A stretch of 64,000 bases of DNA from Rhodospirillaceae bacterium (GTDB lineage Bacteria > Pseudomonadota > Alphaproteobacteria > Rhodospirillales > Casp-alpha2). The stretch is taken from the NCBI GenBank assembly GCA_016845145.1, contig JAERTE010000068.1, forward strand, positions 1-64,000, given 5' to 3'. Shown in pieces: positions 9,634 to 17,259 of this stretch (positions are counted from its first letter, which is position 1; each line of letters opens with the position of its first letter). The position numbers and the translations under genes were made by a program. The notes beneath the pieces were generated by a model. It was not told where the DNA came from and ran no database searches. It saw only the letters and a list, made by a program, of their open reading frames with translations.

Positions 9634-10334
9634 TAAGCGGTCATCTCATCGGCGGCGATTTGGCCGTCGGCCAGATGCACGATGCGCTTACAGCGGCTGG
9701 CCAGTTCCGGCGCATGCGTGACCAATACCAAGGTGGTCCCGAGCCGGGCCTGCAAGGTGAACAGGGCTTCCATCACCACTTCGCCGGTGCCCTGGTCGAG
9801 GCTTCCGGTGGGCTCGTCGGCAAGCAGAATATCGGGCTCGGCGGTAAAGGCGCGGGCCAGGGCAACGCGTTGCTGCTCACCGCCCGACAACTGTCCGGGA
9901 TAGTGGCTGAGCCGGTCGGCGAGCCCAACCAATCCCAACTGCTCGCGCGCCACGTCCAGGGCGTCGCTGCGCCCGGCGAATTCCAGCGGCAGGGCGGCAT
10001 TTTCCAGCGCGGTCATGGTCGGCACCAAATGAAAGCCCTGAAACACAATCCCCACATGGTCGCGGCGAAAGCGCGCCAATCCGTCTTCGTCGAGCCCGCC
10101 GAGCTTTTGCCCGGCAATGGAGACGATTCCCGACGTGGCGTTTTCCAGCCCGGCCATGACCATCAACATCGAAGTCTTGCCCGACCCCGACGGCCCGACG
10201 ACGCCGACGGTTTCTCCAGGCTGGATATGGAGATCGATGCCGCGCAGCACGCGCACGGGGCCTGCGTCGCTGTTGAGCGTCAGGTGCAAATCGGCGATTT
10301 CGATTGCCGCGGTGGTCGTGGGGTTGCTATCCAT
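9633..10334 (-). CDS. ybbA: ABC transporter ATP-binding protein, YbbA/LolD-like
   Basis: A 233-residue nucleotide-binding subunit. Walker A is GPSGSGKTS, the signature is LSGGEQQRVALARA, Walker B is ILLADEPTGSLD and the switch histidine lies in VTHAPELA. The DEPTGSLD form and the size fit the MacB/LolD/YbbA branch, whose partners are FtsX-type permeases, and that partner is the next gene. The start ATG lies six bases from the divergent tesA-like start, so the two promoters must overlap the coding ends or lie inside the neighbouring genes. Confidence 0.9.
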   Translation of the reverse strand: MDSNPTTTAAIEIADLHLTLNSDAGPVRVLRGIDLHIQPGETVGVVGPSGSGKTSMLMVMAGLENATSGIVSIAGQKLGGLDEDGLARFRRDHVGIVFQGFHLVPTMTALENAALPLEFAGRSDALDVAREQLGLVGLADRLSHYPGQLSGGEQQRVALARAFTAEPDILLADEPTGSLDQGTGEVVMEALFTLQARLGTTLVLVTHAPELASRCKRIVHLADGQIAADEMTA

Positions 10335-10340
10335 CAGGAC

Positions 10341-11018
10341 ATGAATGTGTGGCTCAATCGCGCCCGGCGCAAGGGCATTAATGTCTTATACGGTGTTTTG
10401 ATTGCCGGGCTCGTCTTTTTCTCCGTCGGTGGGGTCTGGCCGGCGTTGGCGGAGACTATCAAAATTCTGGCGCTCGGCGACAGCCTGACCGCAGGCTACG
10501 GCCTGGAAAAGCCGGTTTCGTTTACGCAGCAATTGCAGGCGGCGTTGCGTCAAGCCGGTGAGGATGTGATGGTCATCAACGGCGGCGTTTCGGGCGATAC
10601 GTCTGCCGGCGGGCGCGCCCGGCTGGCCTGGGCATTGGCCGACAATCCCCATGCCGTGATCGTCGAACTCGGCGCCAACGACGGTCTGCGCGGCTTGGAA
10701 CCGGCGCAGACTGAAAGCAATCTCGATGCGATTATCGTCGCGGCGCAAGACAAGGATATCGAAGTTCTTTTGTCCGGTATGCTGGCGCCACCCAATCTAG
10801 GGACGGAATACGGGTCGGAGTTCCAGGCCGTTTACGCGCGTCTGGCGCGCAAACACGCGGTGTTGTTCGACCCGTTTTTCCTGCTGGGCGTTGCCGCAGT
10901 GCCTGAACTCAATCAGCCCGATGGCATTCACCCGAATGCCCAGGGCGTGGCAAAGGTTGTGCAGCGTTTGCTGCCGATCGTGCGTAAGCTGGTGGCAAAG
11001 GCGCGCGCGCGGTTATGA
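10341..11018 (+). CDS. tesA: periplasmic GDSL esterase/thioesterase I (TesA-like arylesterase)
   Basis: A 225-residue SGNH hydrolase. A basic start, a hydrophobic stretch and a likely cleavage after PALA give a Sec signal of about 39 residues. The four SGNH blocks are present: LGDSLTAGYG with the nucleophile serine, GGVSGDT, GANDG and DGIHPN with the Asp-His pair. Homologues show thioesterase, lysophospholipase and arylesterase activity. The frame stays open far upstream, but those codons overlap the divergent ybbA gene, so the ATG at 10341 right before the signal peptide is the likely start. The pairing with ybbA-ybbP is conserved from enterobacteria. The substrate in vivo is not evident. 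Confidence 0.9.
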   Translation: MNVWLNRARRKGINVLYGVLIAGLVFFSVGGVWPALAETIKILALGDSLTAGYGLEKPVSFTQQLQAALRQAGEDVMVINGGVSGDTSAGGRARLAWALADNPHAVIVELGANDGLRGLEPAQTESNLDAIIVAAQDKDIEVLLSGMLAPPNLGTEYGSEFQAVYARLARKHAVLFDPFFLLGVAAVPELNQPDGIHPNAQGVAKVVQRLLPIVRKLVAKARARL

Positions 11019-11025
11019 TGATGTC

Positions 11026-12180
11026 ATGAGCGATCTCCAGCCCTTTATCAGTGTCGTCAGCGATGCCGATACCTGGTCCGCCGCCGCCAAGGATTTGGAA
11101 ACCGGCTTGGCTGAGCTGCGACCGCAAGGCGGGCGGCAGTTTCTGGGATTCCTGTATGTGAGCGATGCTCTGGCTGAAGACTTCGGTTCCATCGTCAGCT
11201 ACCTGCGCCAGAAAACCGGCGTGCAGCATTGGATCGGCAGTGTCGGCATGGGGATCTGCGGCAATGCCCAGGAGGTCTTCCAGCGCCCCGGCGCGGCCGT
11301 CATGGTCGGGGACTTCGAGAAAGACGCGTTCCGCGTGGTGCCGATGATCGGTCAGGCCGTGGATGAGTTGGACGCGGAAACCAAGGCGTGGATGGCGCAT
11401 GCCATGCCGCCGTTCGGTGTCGTGCATGGCGACCCCATGAATGCCGCCGTGCCCGGCCTGGTTGAGGGTTTGGCGCAGGAGATGGAAAACGCTGTCCTCG
11501 AAGTGCCCGGGTTTTTGGTCGGCGGGCTTACGTCGTCCGGCGCGGCACATTATCAGTTGGCCGATGATGTGGTCGGCGGTGGGCTTTCGGGCGCGCTGTT
11601 CGCGCCGTCGGTGGAGGTCGCCACCGGCTTGACGCAAGGTTGTCAGCCACTGGGTCCGGCGCACCGGGTCACGGATTGCATGGAAAACGTGATCATGACC
11701 CTGGACGGCGAGGCGGCGCTCGATGTGTTCAAGGAAGATATCGGCGAGCTGCTGGCCCGCGATCTCGGCCGCGTCGTCGGTTATGTGCATGCGGCGTTCC
11801 CCATTGTCGGTTCCGATACGGGCGACTACGTGGTGCGAAATCTGATGGGGATCGACCCGGAGCGCCGATGGCTGGCCGTGGGCGGCATGGTGGAGACCGG
11901 AGATCAGGTGATGTTCGTGCGCCGCGACCCGGCTGGCGCGGAAGCCGATCTGCGATCAATGCTTGAAGGGCTGATGGCGCGGGTACCGTCCCGGCCCCGG
12001 GGCGCGCTCTATTTCTCCTGCGTGGCGCGCGGGCCCGGCATGTTCGGCAGCGAAGGCCAGGAGACGGCGTTGGTTCAGGAGGTTTTGGGTGACGTGCCCT
12101 TGGTCGGGTTTTTCGGCCAAGGTGAGATTTCCAATGCACGGCTCTACGGCTACACAGGCGTATTGACGCTGTTTCTCTAG
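11026..12180 (+). CDS. FIST domain sensory protein
   Basis: A 384-residue soluble protein with an N-terminal FIST domain followed by a FIST_C domain; the final part reads GFFGQGEI followed by GYTGVLTLFL, typical of the family. FIST domains are proposed to bind small ligands such as amino acids and are often found with signalling genes. The start is the ATG seven bases after the tesA-like stop. The open frame extends further upstream, but only in overlap with tesA. No kinase or output domain is attached, so its partner is unknown. Confidence 0.82.
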   Translation: MSDLQPFISVVSDADTWSAAAKDLETGLAELRPQGGRQFLGFLYVSDALAEDFGSIVSYLRQKTGVQHWIGSVGMGICGNAQEVFQRPGAAVMVGDFEKDAFRVVPMIGQAVDELDAETKAWMAHAMPPFGVVHGDPMNAAVPGLVEGLAQEMENAVLEVPGFLVGGLTSSGAAHYQLADDVVGGGLSGALFAPSVEVATGLTQGCQPLGPAHRVTDCMENVIMTLDGEAALDVFKEDIGELLARDLGRVVGYVHAAFPIVGSDTGDYVVRNLMGIDPERRWLAVGGMVETGDQVMFVRRDPAGAEADLRSMLEGLMARVPSRPRGALYFSCVARGPGMFGSEGQETALVQEVLGDVPLVGFFGQGEISNARLYGYTGVLTLFL

Positions 12181-12206
12181 CGCAACGACGCCAAAGGAAA
12201 AACGCC

Positions 12207-13247
12207 ATGAAGATGAACCACCTCGGTCGGACGGGCTTTTCTGTCAGCCAAATCTGCCTGGGCACCATGACCTTCGGCACCCGCAATCCTGAGGCCGAGG
12301 CCCATGCGCAGATGGATCTGGCTTTTGAGCGCGGTGTGAACTTTTTCGATACGGCGGAGATGTATCCATTTCCGGTAACGACAGGAAGTTGCGGACGGAC
12401 GGAGGAAATTGTCGGGTCGTGGATGCGGGCACGGGCCAACCGCGACAAGGTGATCGTCAGCACAAAAGCGGTTGGTTCGGGCGTGACGGGGCACGATATC
12501 CGTGGCGGCAATCCGAAATTCGATCGGCAGAATCTGGTGCAGGCGGTGGATGGTTCTCTCCGTCGTCTCGGGACAGACTATATCGATCTCTACCAGACCC
12601 ATTGGCCTGAGCGGCCGACGAATTTTTTCGGCAAGCTCGATTACACACACGAGCCGGATGCCGAATGGACACCCTTTGAAGAGACGCTTTCGGTCATGGC
12701 TGAGCTCGTCAAAGCGGGTAAAATCAGGGCCTTCGGCGTCAGCAATGAAACGCCTTGGGGGGTGGCGGCGCAACTCAAGCTGGCGGACGATAACCATTGG
12801 CCGCGGGCCGCCAGCATCCAGAACCCGTACAGCCTGCTGAACCGCAGTTTCGAAATCGGCTTGGCGGAAATGGCGATCCGCGAGGAGTGCGGCCTGCTTG
12901 CCTATTCGCCGCTTGGCTTTGGCGCGTTGAGCGGCAAGTACCTGGACGGCGTCGTTGAGCCCGGCTCGCGCCGCGACTTGTTCCCGCATCTGACGCGGTA
13001 TTTTCACGAGCAGGCGGAGCGACGAACGCGTGAATATGTGGCGCTCGCCCGGAGCCACGGACTGGACCCTGCTGAGATGGCGCTGGGATTTATACATTCG
13101 CGTCCGTTCGTAACCGCGGCCATCATCGGTGCCACAAATCTCGACCAATTGGCGTCCAATCTAAACAGCAGCGAGCTGGTGTTGACCGACGAGGTGGTGC
13201 AGCGTATCGAGGAAATCCACGCGGCACATCCCAACCCATGCCCTTGA
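12207..13247 (+). CDS. tas: aldo/keto reductase, Tas family
   Basis: This 346-residue NADPH-dependent aldo/keto reductase has the same length as E. coli Tas and matches it closely along its whole length as I recall that sequence. Shared stretches include LGTMTFG near the start, FGVSNET and IQNPYSLLNRSFE. The catalytic tyrosine is in DTAEMYP (Asp, Tyr) and the histidine in QTHWPERP. AAGGAAAAACGCC precedes the ATG. The exact physiological substrate of Tas is not settled. It leads a same-strand run of four genes with thpR, fadH and a SAF-domain oxidoreductase. Confidence 0.92.
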   Translation: MKMNHLGRTGFSVSQICLGTMTFGTRNPEAEAHAQMDLAFERGVNFFDTAEMYPFPVTTGSCGRTEEIVGSWMRARANRDKVIVSTKAVGSGVTGHDIRGGNPKFDRQNLVQAVDGSLRRLGTDYIDLYQTHWPERPTNFFGKLDYTHEPDAEWTPFEETLSVMAELVKAGKIRAFGVSNETPWGVAAQLKLADDNHWPRAASIQNPYSLLNRSFEIGLAEMAIREECGLLAYSPLGFGALSGKYLDGVVEPGSRRDLFPHLTRYFHEQAERRTREYVALARSHGLDPAEMALGFIHSRPFVTAAIIGATNLDQLASNLNSSELVLTDEVVQRIEEIHAAHPNPCP

Positions 13248-13276
13248 AGCCCGCCGTTTAACCTGAAAGGCCCTCC

Positions 13277-13813
13277 ATGCGTTTGTTCGTCGGCATTTCA
13301 CTTCCTGCCGATATTCGCCTCTCGCTCGCAACCCTTTGTTCCGGGCTTGCAGGGGCGCGTTGGGTGACGCCGGAAAACATGCACATGACGCTGCGTTTCA
13401 TCGGCGACGCCGATGGCGGCATGGCGGAAGACCTGGACGCGGAGCTCTCGGGTATCCAGGTGCCGGAGTTTGACATAAAGCTCACCGGTATAGGCAGCTT
13501 CTCCAAGAGATCGCGGCTGCGTGCGGTGTGGGCAGGGGTGGAAACCAACGCCGCGCTTATCCATCTACAGCGCAAAATCGAACAGGCCGCCGTGCGCGCC
13601 GGTTTCCCACCCGAAGGGCGCAAGTTTACGCCGCATATCACATTGGCGCGCTTCAAGACCCAACAGATCGATCTCGGCGATTACCTGGAGGCCAACGGCG
13701 CGTTCTCTTCGGCGCCGTTTCCCCTTGAAGCCGTCACCTTGTTCGAGAGCCATCTCGGCCACGGTGGATCCCATTACGTGGCGCTAAACGACTATCCATT
13801 GCGAGGTATTTAG
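13277..13813 (+). CDS. thpR: RNA 2',3'-cyclic phosphodiesterase (2H family)
   Basis: A 178-residue 2H phosphoesterase with both catalytic motifs: H36-M-T38-L and H120-I-T122-L. The length and the FVGISLP start fit ThpR/LigT, which opens 2',3'-cyclic phosphate ends of RNA. AAAGG lies just before the ATG. The stop codon is followed after one base by the fadH start, so the two genes are probably translated together, though no functional link between them is obvious. Confidence 0.92.
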   Translation: MRLFVGISLPADIRLSLATLCSGLAGARWVTPENMHMTLRFIGDADGGMAEDLDAELSGIQVPEFDIKLTGIGSFSKRSRLRAVWAGVETNAALIHLQRKIEQAAVRAGFPPEGRKFTPHITLARFKTQQIDLGDYLEANGAFSSAPFPLEAVTLFESHLGHGGSHYVALNDYPLRGI

Positions 13814-13814
13814 T

Positions 13815-15803
13815 ATGAGCGACTATCCTCATCTGTTCGAGCCCATCCGTGTCGGTCATTTGACGTTGCCCAACCGTATTCTCATGGGCTCCATGCATAC
13901 AGGGCTGGAAGACGTACCCAGTTTTGATCGCCTGGCGGCGTTTTTGGGCGAGCGCGCCAAAGGCGGGTGTTCGTTGATGGTGACCGGCGGTTTCTCGCCC
14001 AACGCGGAGGGGCGTTTGAAGGACGGCGCCGGTGTTTTCGACGATGAGGCGCAAATTCCCGAGCATCGGCGTGTTACCGACGCCGTCCATGCCGGGGGCG
14101 GACATGTTTTGCTGCAAATTCTGCATTCAGGGCGCTATGGCGCGCATGCCGACAACGTCGCACCCTCGGCCATTCCGTCACCCATCAACCGTTATGCACC
14201 CCGGGAGATGAGCATCGCCGATATTGAGGCGACCATTACCGCATTTGGAAAGACCGCACGTCTCGCCAAGGAGGCCGGTTACGACGGCGTCGAAGTCATG
14301 GGGTCCGAAGGCTACCTGCTGACCGAGTTTCTCGCACCCCGCACCAACCACCGCACCGACGAATGGGGCGGCTCGCCGGAGAACCGCGCGCGCATGCCGC
14401 TGGACGTGGTGCGCCGCGTGCGTGCCGAGGCAGGCGTCGATTTCGTCATCATGTTTCGGCTTTCTGTTTTGGATCTTGTGGACGGTGCACCTGATTTGGA
14501 CGAGACGTTGCGCTTTGCCAAGCAATTGAAGTCCGCCGGCGTCGATATCATCAACAGCGGCATCGGCTGGCACGAAGCACCGATCCCGACCATCGCCCAA
14601 GCGGTGCCGCGCGCCGCCTTCGTGACCGACACGGCGCGCGTCCGCGCTGGCGTGGATATCCCCGTCGTGACATCGAATCGCGTCAATACGCCTGACGTCG
14701 CGGAACGTGTTCTGGCCGAGGGGCATGCCGATATGGTGTCGCTGGCCAGGCCTTTCCTGGCGGATGCGGATTTCGTCAACAAGGCCCAAGCCGGCGAAGC
14801 GGCATCGATCAATACCTGCATCGCCTGCAACCAGGCCTGCCTGGACAATTACTTCGACGGCAAGACGACAAGCTGTTTGGTCAATCCGCGTGCCGGTCAT
14901 GAGACGGAGCTGAATGCGACCCCTGCGGCCCAGCCCAAACGTGTTGCGGTCGTCGGTGCGGGACCCGGCGGCCTGGCTTGTGCAAATGTATTGGCTGAGC
15001 GCGGCCATGACGTGGTGTTGTTTGAGGCGGCTGAGCGGATCGGCGGGCAATTCAATCTGGCGCGCAATATACCGGGGAAGTACGAGTTCGATGAAACGCT
15101 CCGGTATTTCGCTCACCGGCTTGGACAGGCGGGAATTGAAATCAGGCTCGGCCAGCGCACCGATGCGGACCAATTGATCGCCGAGGGTTTCGATGAGGTG
15201 GTGCTTGCTACCGGGGTCACGCCGCGCCGCCCCGGTCTCTCCGGCGTCGATAGCGCGAGCGTCGTCGGATACGCCGACGTTCTGGCCGGCCGGGTCAGTG
15301 TGGGCAAACGGGTTGTCATCATCGGTGGTGGCGGGATCGGGTTTGACGTGGCGCTGTATCTGCTGGAGGCCGGAGACGCCAGCTTCATTGATCCGGCGGC
15401 ATTTCGTGATGTATGGATTGACGGCGACGGTGGTCCATTGGAAAGCCGGCATGAAATCACCATGGTGCAGCGTTCGCCGGGGCCCATGGGACGAGGGCTC
15501 GGCAAGACCACGGGATGGATTCACCGCGCCACCTTGCGCCGCCATGGCGTGCAACAGATTTGCGGCGCCGCGTATGAAAAGATTGATGCCGAAGGTCTGC
15601 ATATCGTGCTTGAGGACGAAGCACGGTTATTGAAAGCGGATACAGTGATCCTGTGTGCCGGCCAGGAACCGTTGGATGAATTGGATGCGCCATTGCGGGC
15701 GGCGGGCATGTCCGTGCATGCAATCGGTGGCGCCAAGGCGGCCACCGGGTTGGATGCCGAGCGCGCCATTCGAGAGGCCTGGGAACTGGCTGTGGAGATA
15801 TAA
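13815..15803 (+). CDS. fadH: NADPH-dependent 2,4-dienoyl-CoA reductase
   Basis: A 662-residue flavo-iron-sulfur enzyme for beta-oxidation of unsaturated fatty acids. The N-terminal FMN TIM barrel starts with LFEPIRVGHLTLPNRI. A [4Fe-4S] site is formed by C335, C338, C342 and C354, the same spacing as in E. coli FadH. The C-terminal part binds FAD and NADPH, with GAGPGGLA and GGGGIGFD. The active-site segment GSEGYLLTEFL and the near-C-terminal CAGQEP also match FadH. It starts one base after thpR and ends three bases before the next gene, so it is part of a tight operon. Confidence 0.94.
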   Translation: MSDYPHLFEPIRVGHLTLPNRILMGSMHTGLEDVPSFDRLAAFLGERAKGGCSLMVTGGFSPNAEGRLKDGAGVFDDEAQIPEHRRVTDAVHAGGGHVLLQILHSGRYGAHADNVAPSAIPSPINRYAPREMSIADIEATITAFGKTARLAKEAGYDGVEVMGSEGYLLTEFLAPRTNHRTDEWGGSPENRARMPLDVVRRVRAEAGVDFVIMFRLSVLDLVDGAPDLDETLRFAKQLKSAGVDIINSGIGWHEAPIPTIAQAVPRAAFVTDTARVRAGVDIPVVTSNRVNTPDVAERVLAEGHADMVSLARPFLADADFVNKAQAGEAASINTCIACNQACLDNYFDGKTTSCLVNPRAGHETELNATPAAQPKRVAVVGAGPGGLACANVLAERGHDVVLFEAAERIGGQFNLARNIPGKYEFDETLRYFAHRLGQAGIEIRLGQRTDADQLIAEGFDEVVLATGVTPRRPGLSGVDSASVVGYADVLAGRVSVGKRVVIIGGGGIGFDVALYLLEAGDASFIDPAAFRDVWIDGDGGPLESRHEITMVQRSPGPMGRGLGKTTGWIHRATLRRHGVQQICGAAYEKIDAEGLHIVLEDEARLLKADTVILCAGQEPLDELDAPLRAAGMSVHAIGGAKAATGLDAERAIREAWELAVEI

Positions 15804-15806
15804 GGC

Positions 15807-17138
15807 ATGAACCTGTTTAGTAAGTTGCAACAGCGCGCCGAACTTGGCGATCCGATCCGGGTCGGCATGATTGGTGCGGGTAAGTTCGGCACCATGTTTC
15901 TGGCGCAGGTCTTGCGCCATGCCGGTATTCATATGGTCGGCATTGTCGATTTGAATCCGGCAACGGCGAAATCCAATCTCGCATTGGTCGGGTGGCCGGC
16001 GGAGCGCTACGCGGCTTCGAGTTTGGACGCGGCTTGCGCCGAAGGCTCGACCCATGTGGGTGACGACTGGCGGGCCCTGGTCGACCACCCGCGTGTCGAT
16101 ATCGTCATTGAATGCACGGGCAACCCAATCGCTGCGGTCGCGCACGCGCTGGCCGCATTCGAGCAGGGCAAGAACGTCATCAACGTGACCGTAGAGGCGG
16201 ACGCTTTTTGCGGGCCCGGCTTGGCGGCGCGGGCGCGTGATGCCGGAGTCATTTATTCCATGGCCTATGGCGATCAACCGGCCTTGGCGTGCGATTTGGT
16301 GGATTGGGCGCGGACTTGCGGATTTGAGGCGGTCGCGGCGGGGCGCGGCCACAAATGGCTGCCCGAATACCGCCATTCGACCCCGGATACGGTCTGGGAT
16401 CACTGGGGCCTGACGGCTGAACAGGCGGAACGCGGGCGGCTTAACCCGAAAATGTTCAACGCGTTTTTGGACGGCTCCAAACCGGCCATCGAATGTGCGG
16501 CCATCGCCAATGCCACAGGGCTCGATGTGCCGGACGATGGCCTGAGTTATCCGCCTGGGTCGATCGATGATATTCCGAGCTTGATGCGGCCGCGTGCGGA
16601 GGGCGGCGAGTTGCAGCGAGCGGGATTGGTGGAAGTGATTTCCTGCGTCACCCGCGACGGCGCACCTATTCCCTATGATATCCGCAAGGGTGTCTGGGTC
16701 TGTATTGAGGCCGATACGGATTATCTGAAAAACTGCTTTGAGGAATACAAAGTGGTGACGGACCCGAGCGGGCGCTATATGGCCGCTTATAAACGTTGGC
16801 ACATGATCGGGCTGGAGTTGGCGGTATCGGTCGCCAATGTGGGGCTGCGCGGTGAGGCCACCGGCGCCGCGACAGGCTTTCGCGCCGATGTGGCGGCTAT
16901 TGCCAAGCGTGACCTGGCCGCCGGCGAGATGCTGGATGGCGAGGGCGGATTTACGGTTTCAGGCGGATTGCGCCCAGCGAGTGTCTCGGTTGCGAACGGC
17001 TATCTGCCGCTCGGCCTTGCCCACAACTTGAAACTGACCCGACCCGTCGCTGACGGCTTACCGATCACCTGGGATGACGTCGACGCCGATACGCGCTCAG
17101 CGGCATATCATTTGAGACAAGAGATGGCCGTGAGTTAG
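15807..17138 (+). CDS. NAD(P)-dependent oxidoreductase with C-terminal SAF domain
   Basis: A 443-residue protein. The Rossmann motif GMIGAGKFG lies near residue 20 and a homoserine-dehydrogenase-like or Gfo/Idh-like fold follows. The last 100 residues look like a SAF domain (KRDLAAGEMLDGEG, then GLRPAS). This family is often mislabelled as homoserine dehydrogenase or FlgA. Some relatives act on sugar acids or branched polyols, so the substrate cannot be read from the sequence. GGAG sits about ten bases before the ATG, and the gene begins three bases after fadH, closing the tas-thpR-fadH run. Confidence 0.75.
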   Translation: MNLFSKLQQRAELGDPIRVGMIGAGKFGTMFLAQVLRHAGIHMVGIVDLNPATAKSNLALVGWPAERYAASSLDAACAEGSTHVGDDWRALVDHPRVDIVIECTGNPIAAVAHALAAFEQGKNVINVTVEADAFCGPGLAARARDAGVIYSMAYGDQPALACDLVDWARTCGFEAVAAGRGHKWLPEYRHSTPDTVWDHWGLTAEQAERGRLNPKMFNAFLDGSKPAIECAAIANATGLDVPDDGLSYPPGSIDDIPSLMRPRAEGGELQRAGLVEVISCVTRDGAPIPYDIRKGVWVCIEADTDYLKNCFEEYKVVTDPSGRYMAAYKRWHMIGLELAVSVANVGLRGEATGAATGFRADVAAIAKRDLAAGEMLDGEGGFTVSGGLRPASVSVANGYLPLGLAHNLKLTRPVADGLPITWDDVDADTRSAAYHLRQEMAVS

Positions 17139-17200
17139 ATTGCAGAGGCCCGCACGATGGTCTAAACACTCTGCTAAAATGATTATGGCAAAAGTGATGC

Positions 17201-17240
17201 TATAGTCTTATTGTATGCGCTTGGAAGATGCGCATCCAAG
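17201..17240 (+). promoter_or_regulatory. possible promoter with operator-like inverted repeat
   Basis: TATAGT at 17201-17206 resembles a -10 box. Just after it, CTTGGA (17220-17225) and TCCAAG (17235-17240) form a perfect 6-base inverted repeat around an ATGCGCAT palindrome. A repeat at this place, downstream of a start site, could bind a regulator of the sensor kinase gene. No good -35 box was seen. The reading is speculative. Confidence 0.3.
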
Positions 17241-17259
17241 TGAAGGTTGTTGCGGGCAA

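Noticed and set aside
9660..10340. N-terminal extension of the tesA-like frame
   Set aside because: The extension is antisense to ybbA and precedes a proper signal peptide that starts at 10341.
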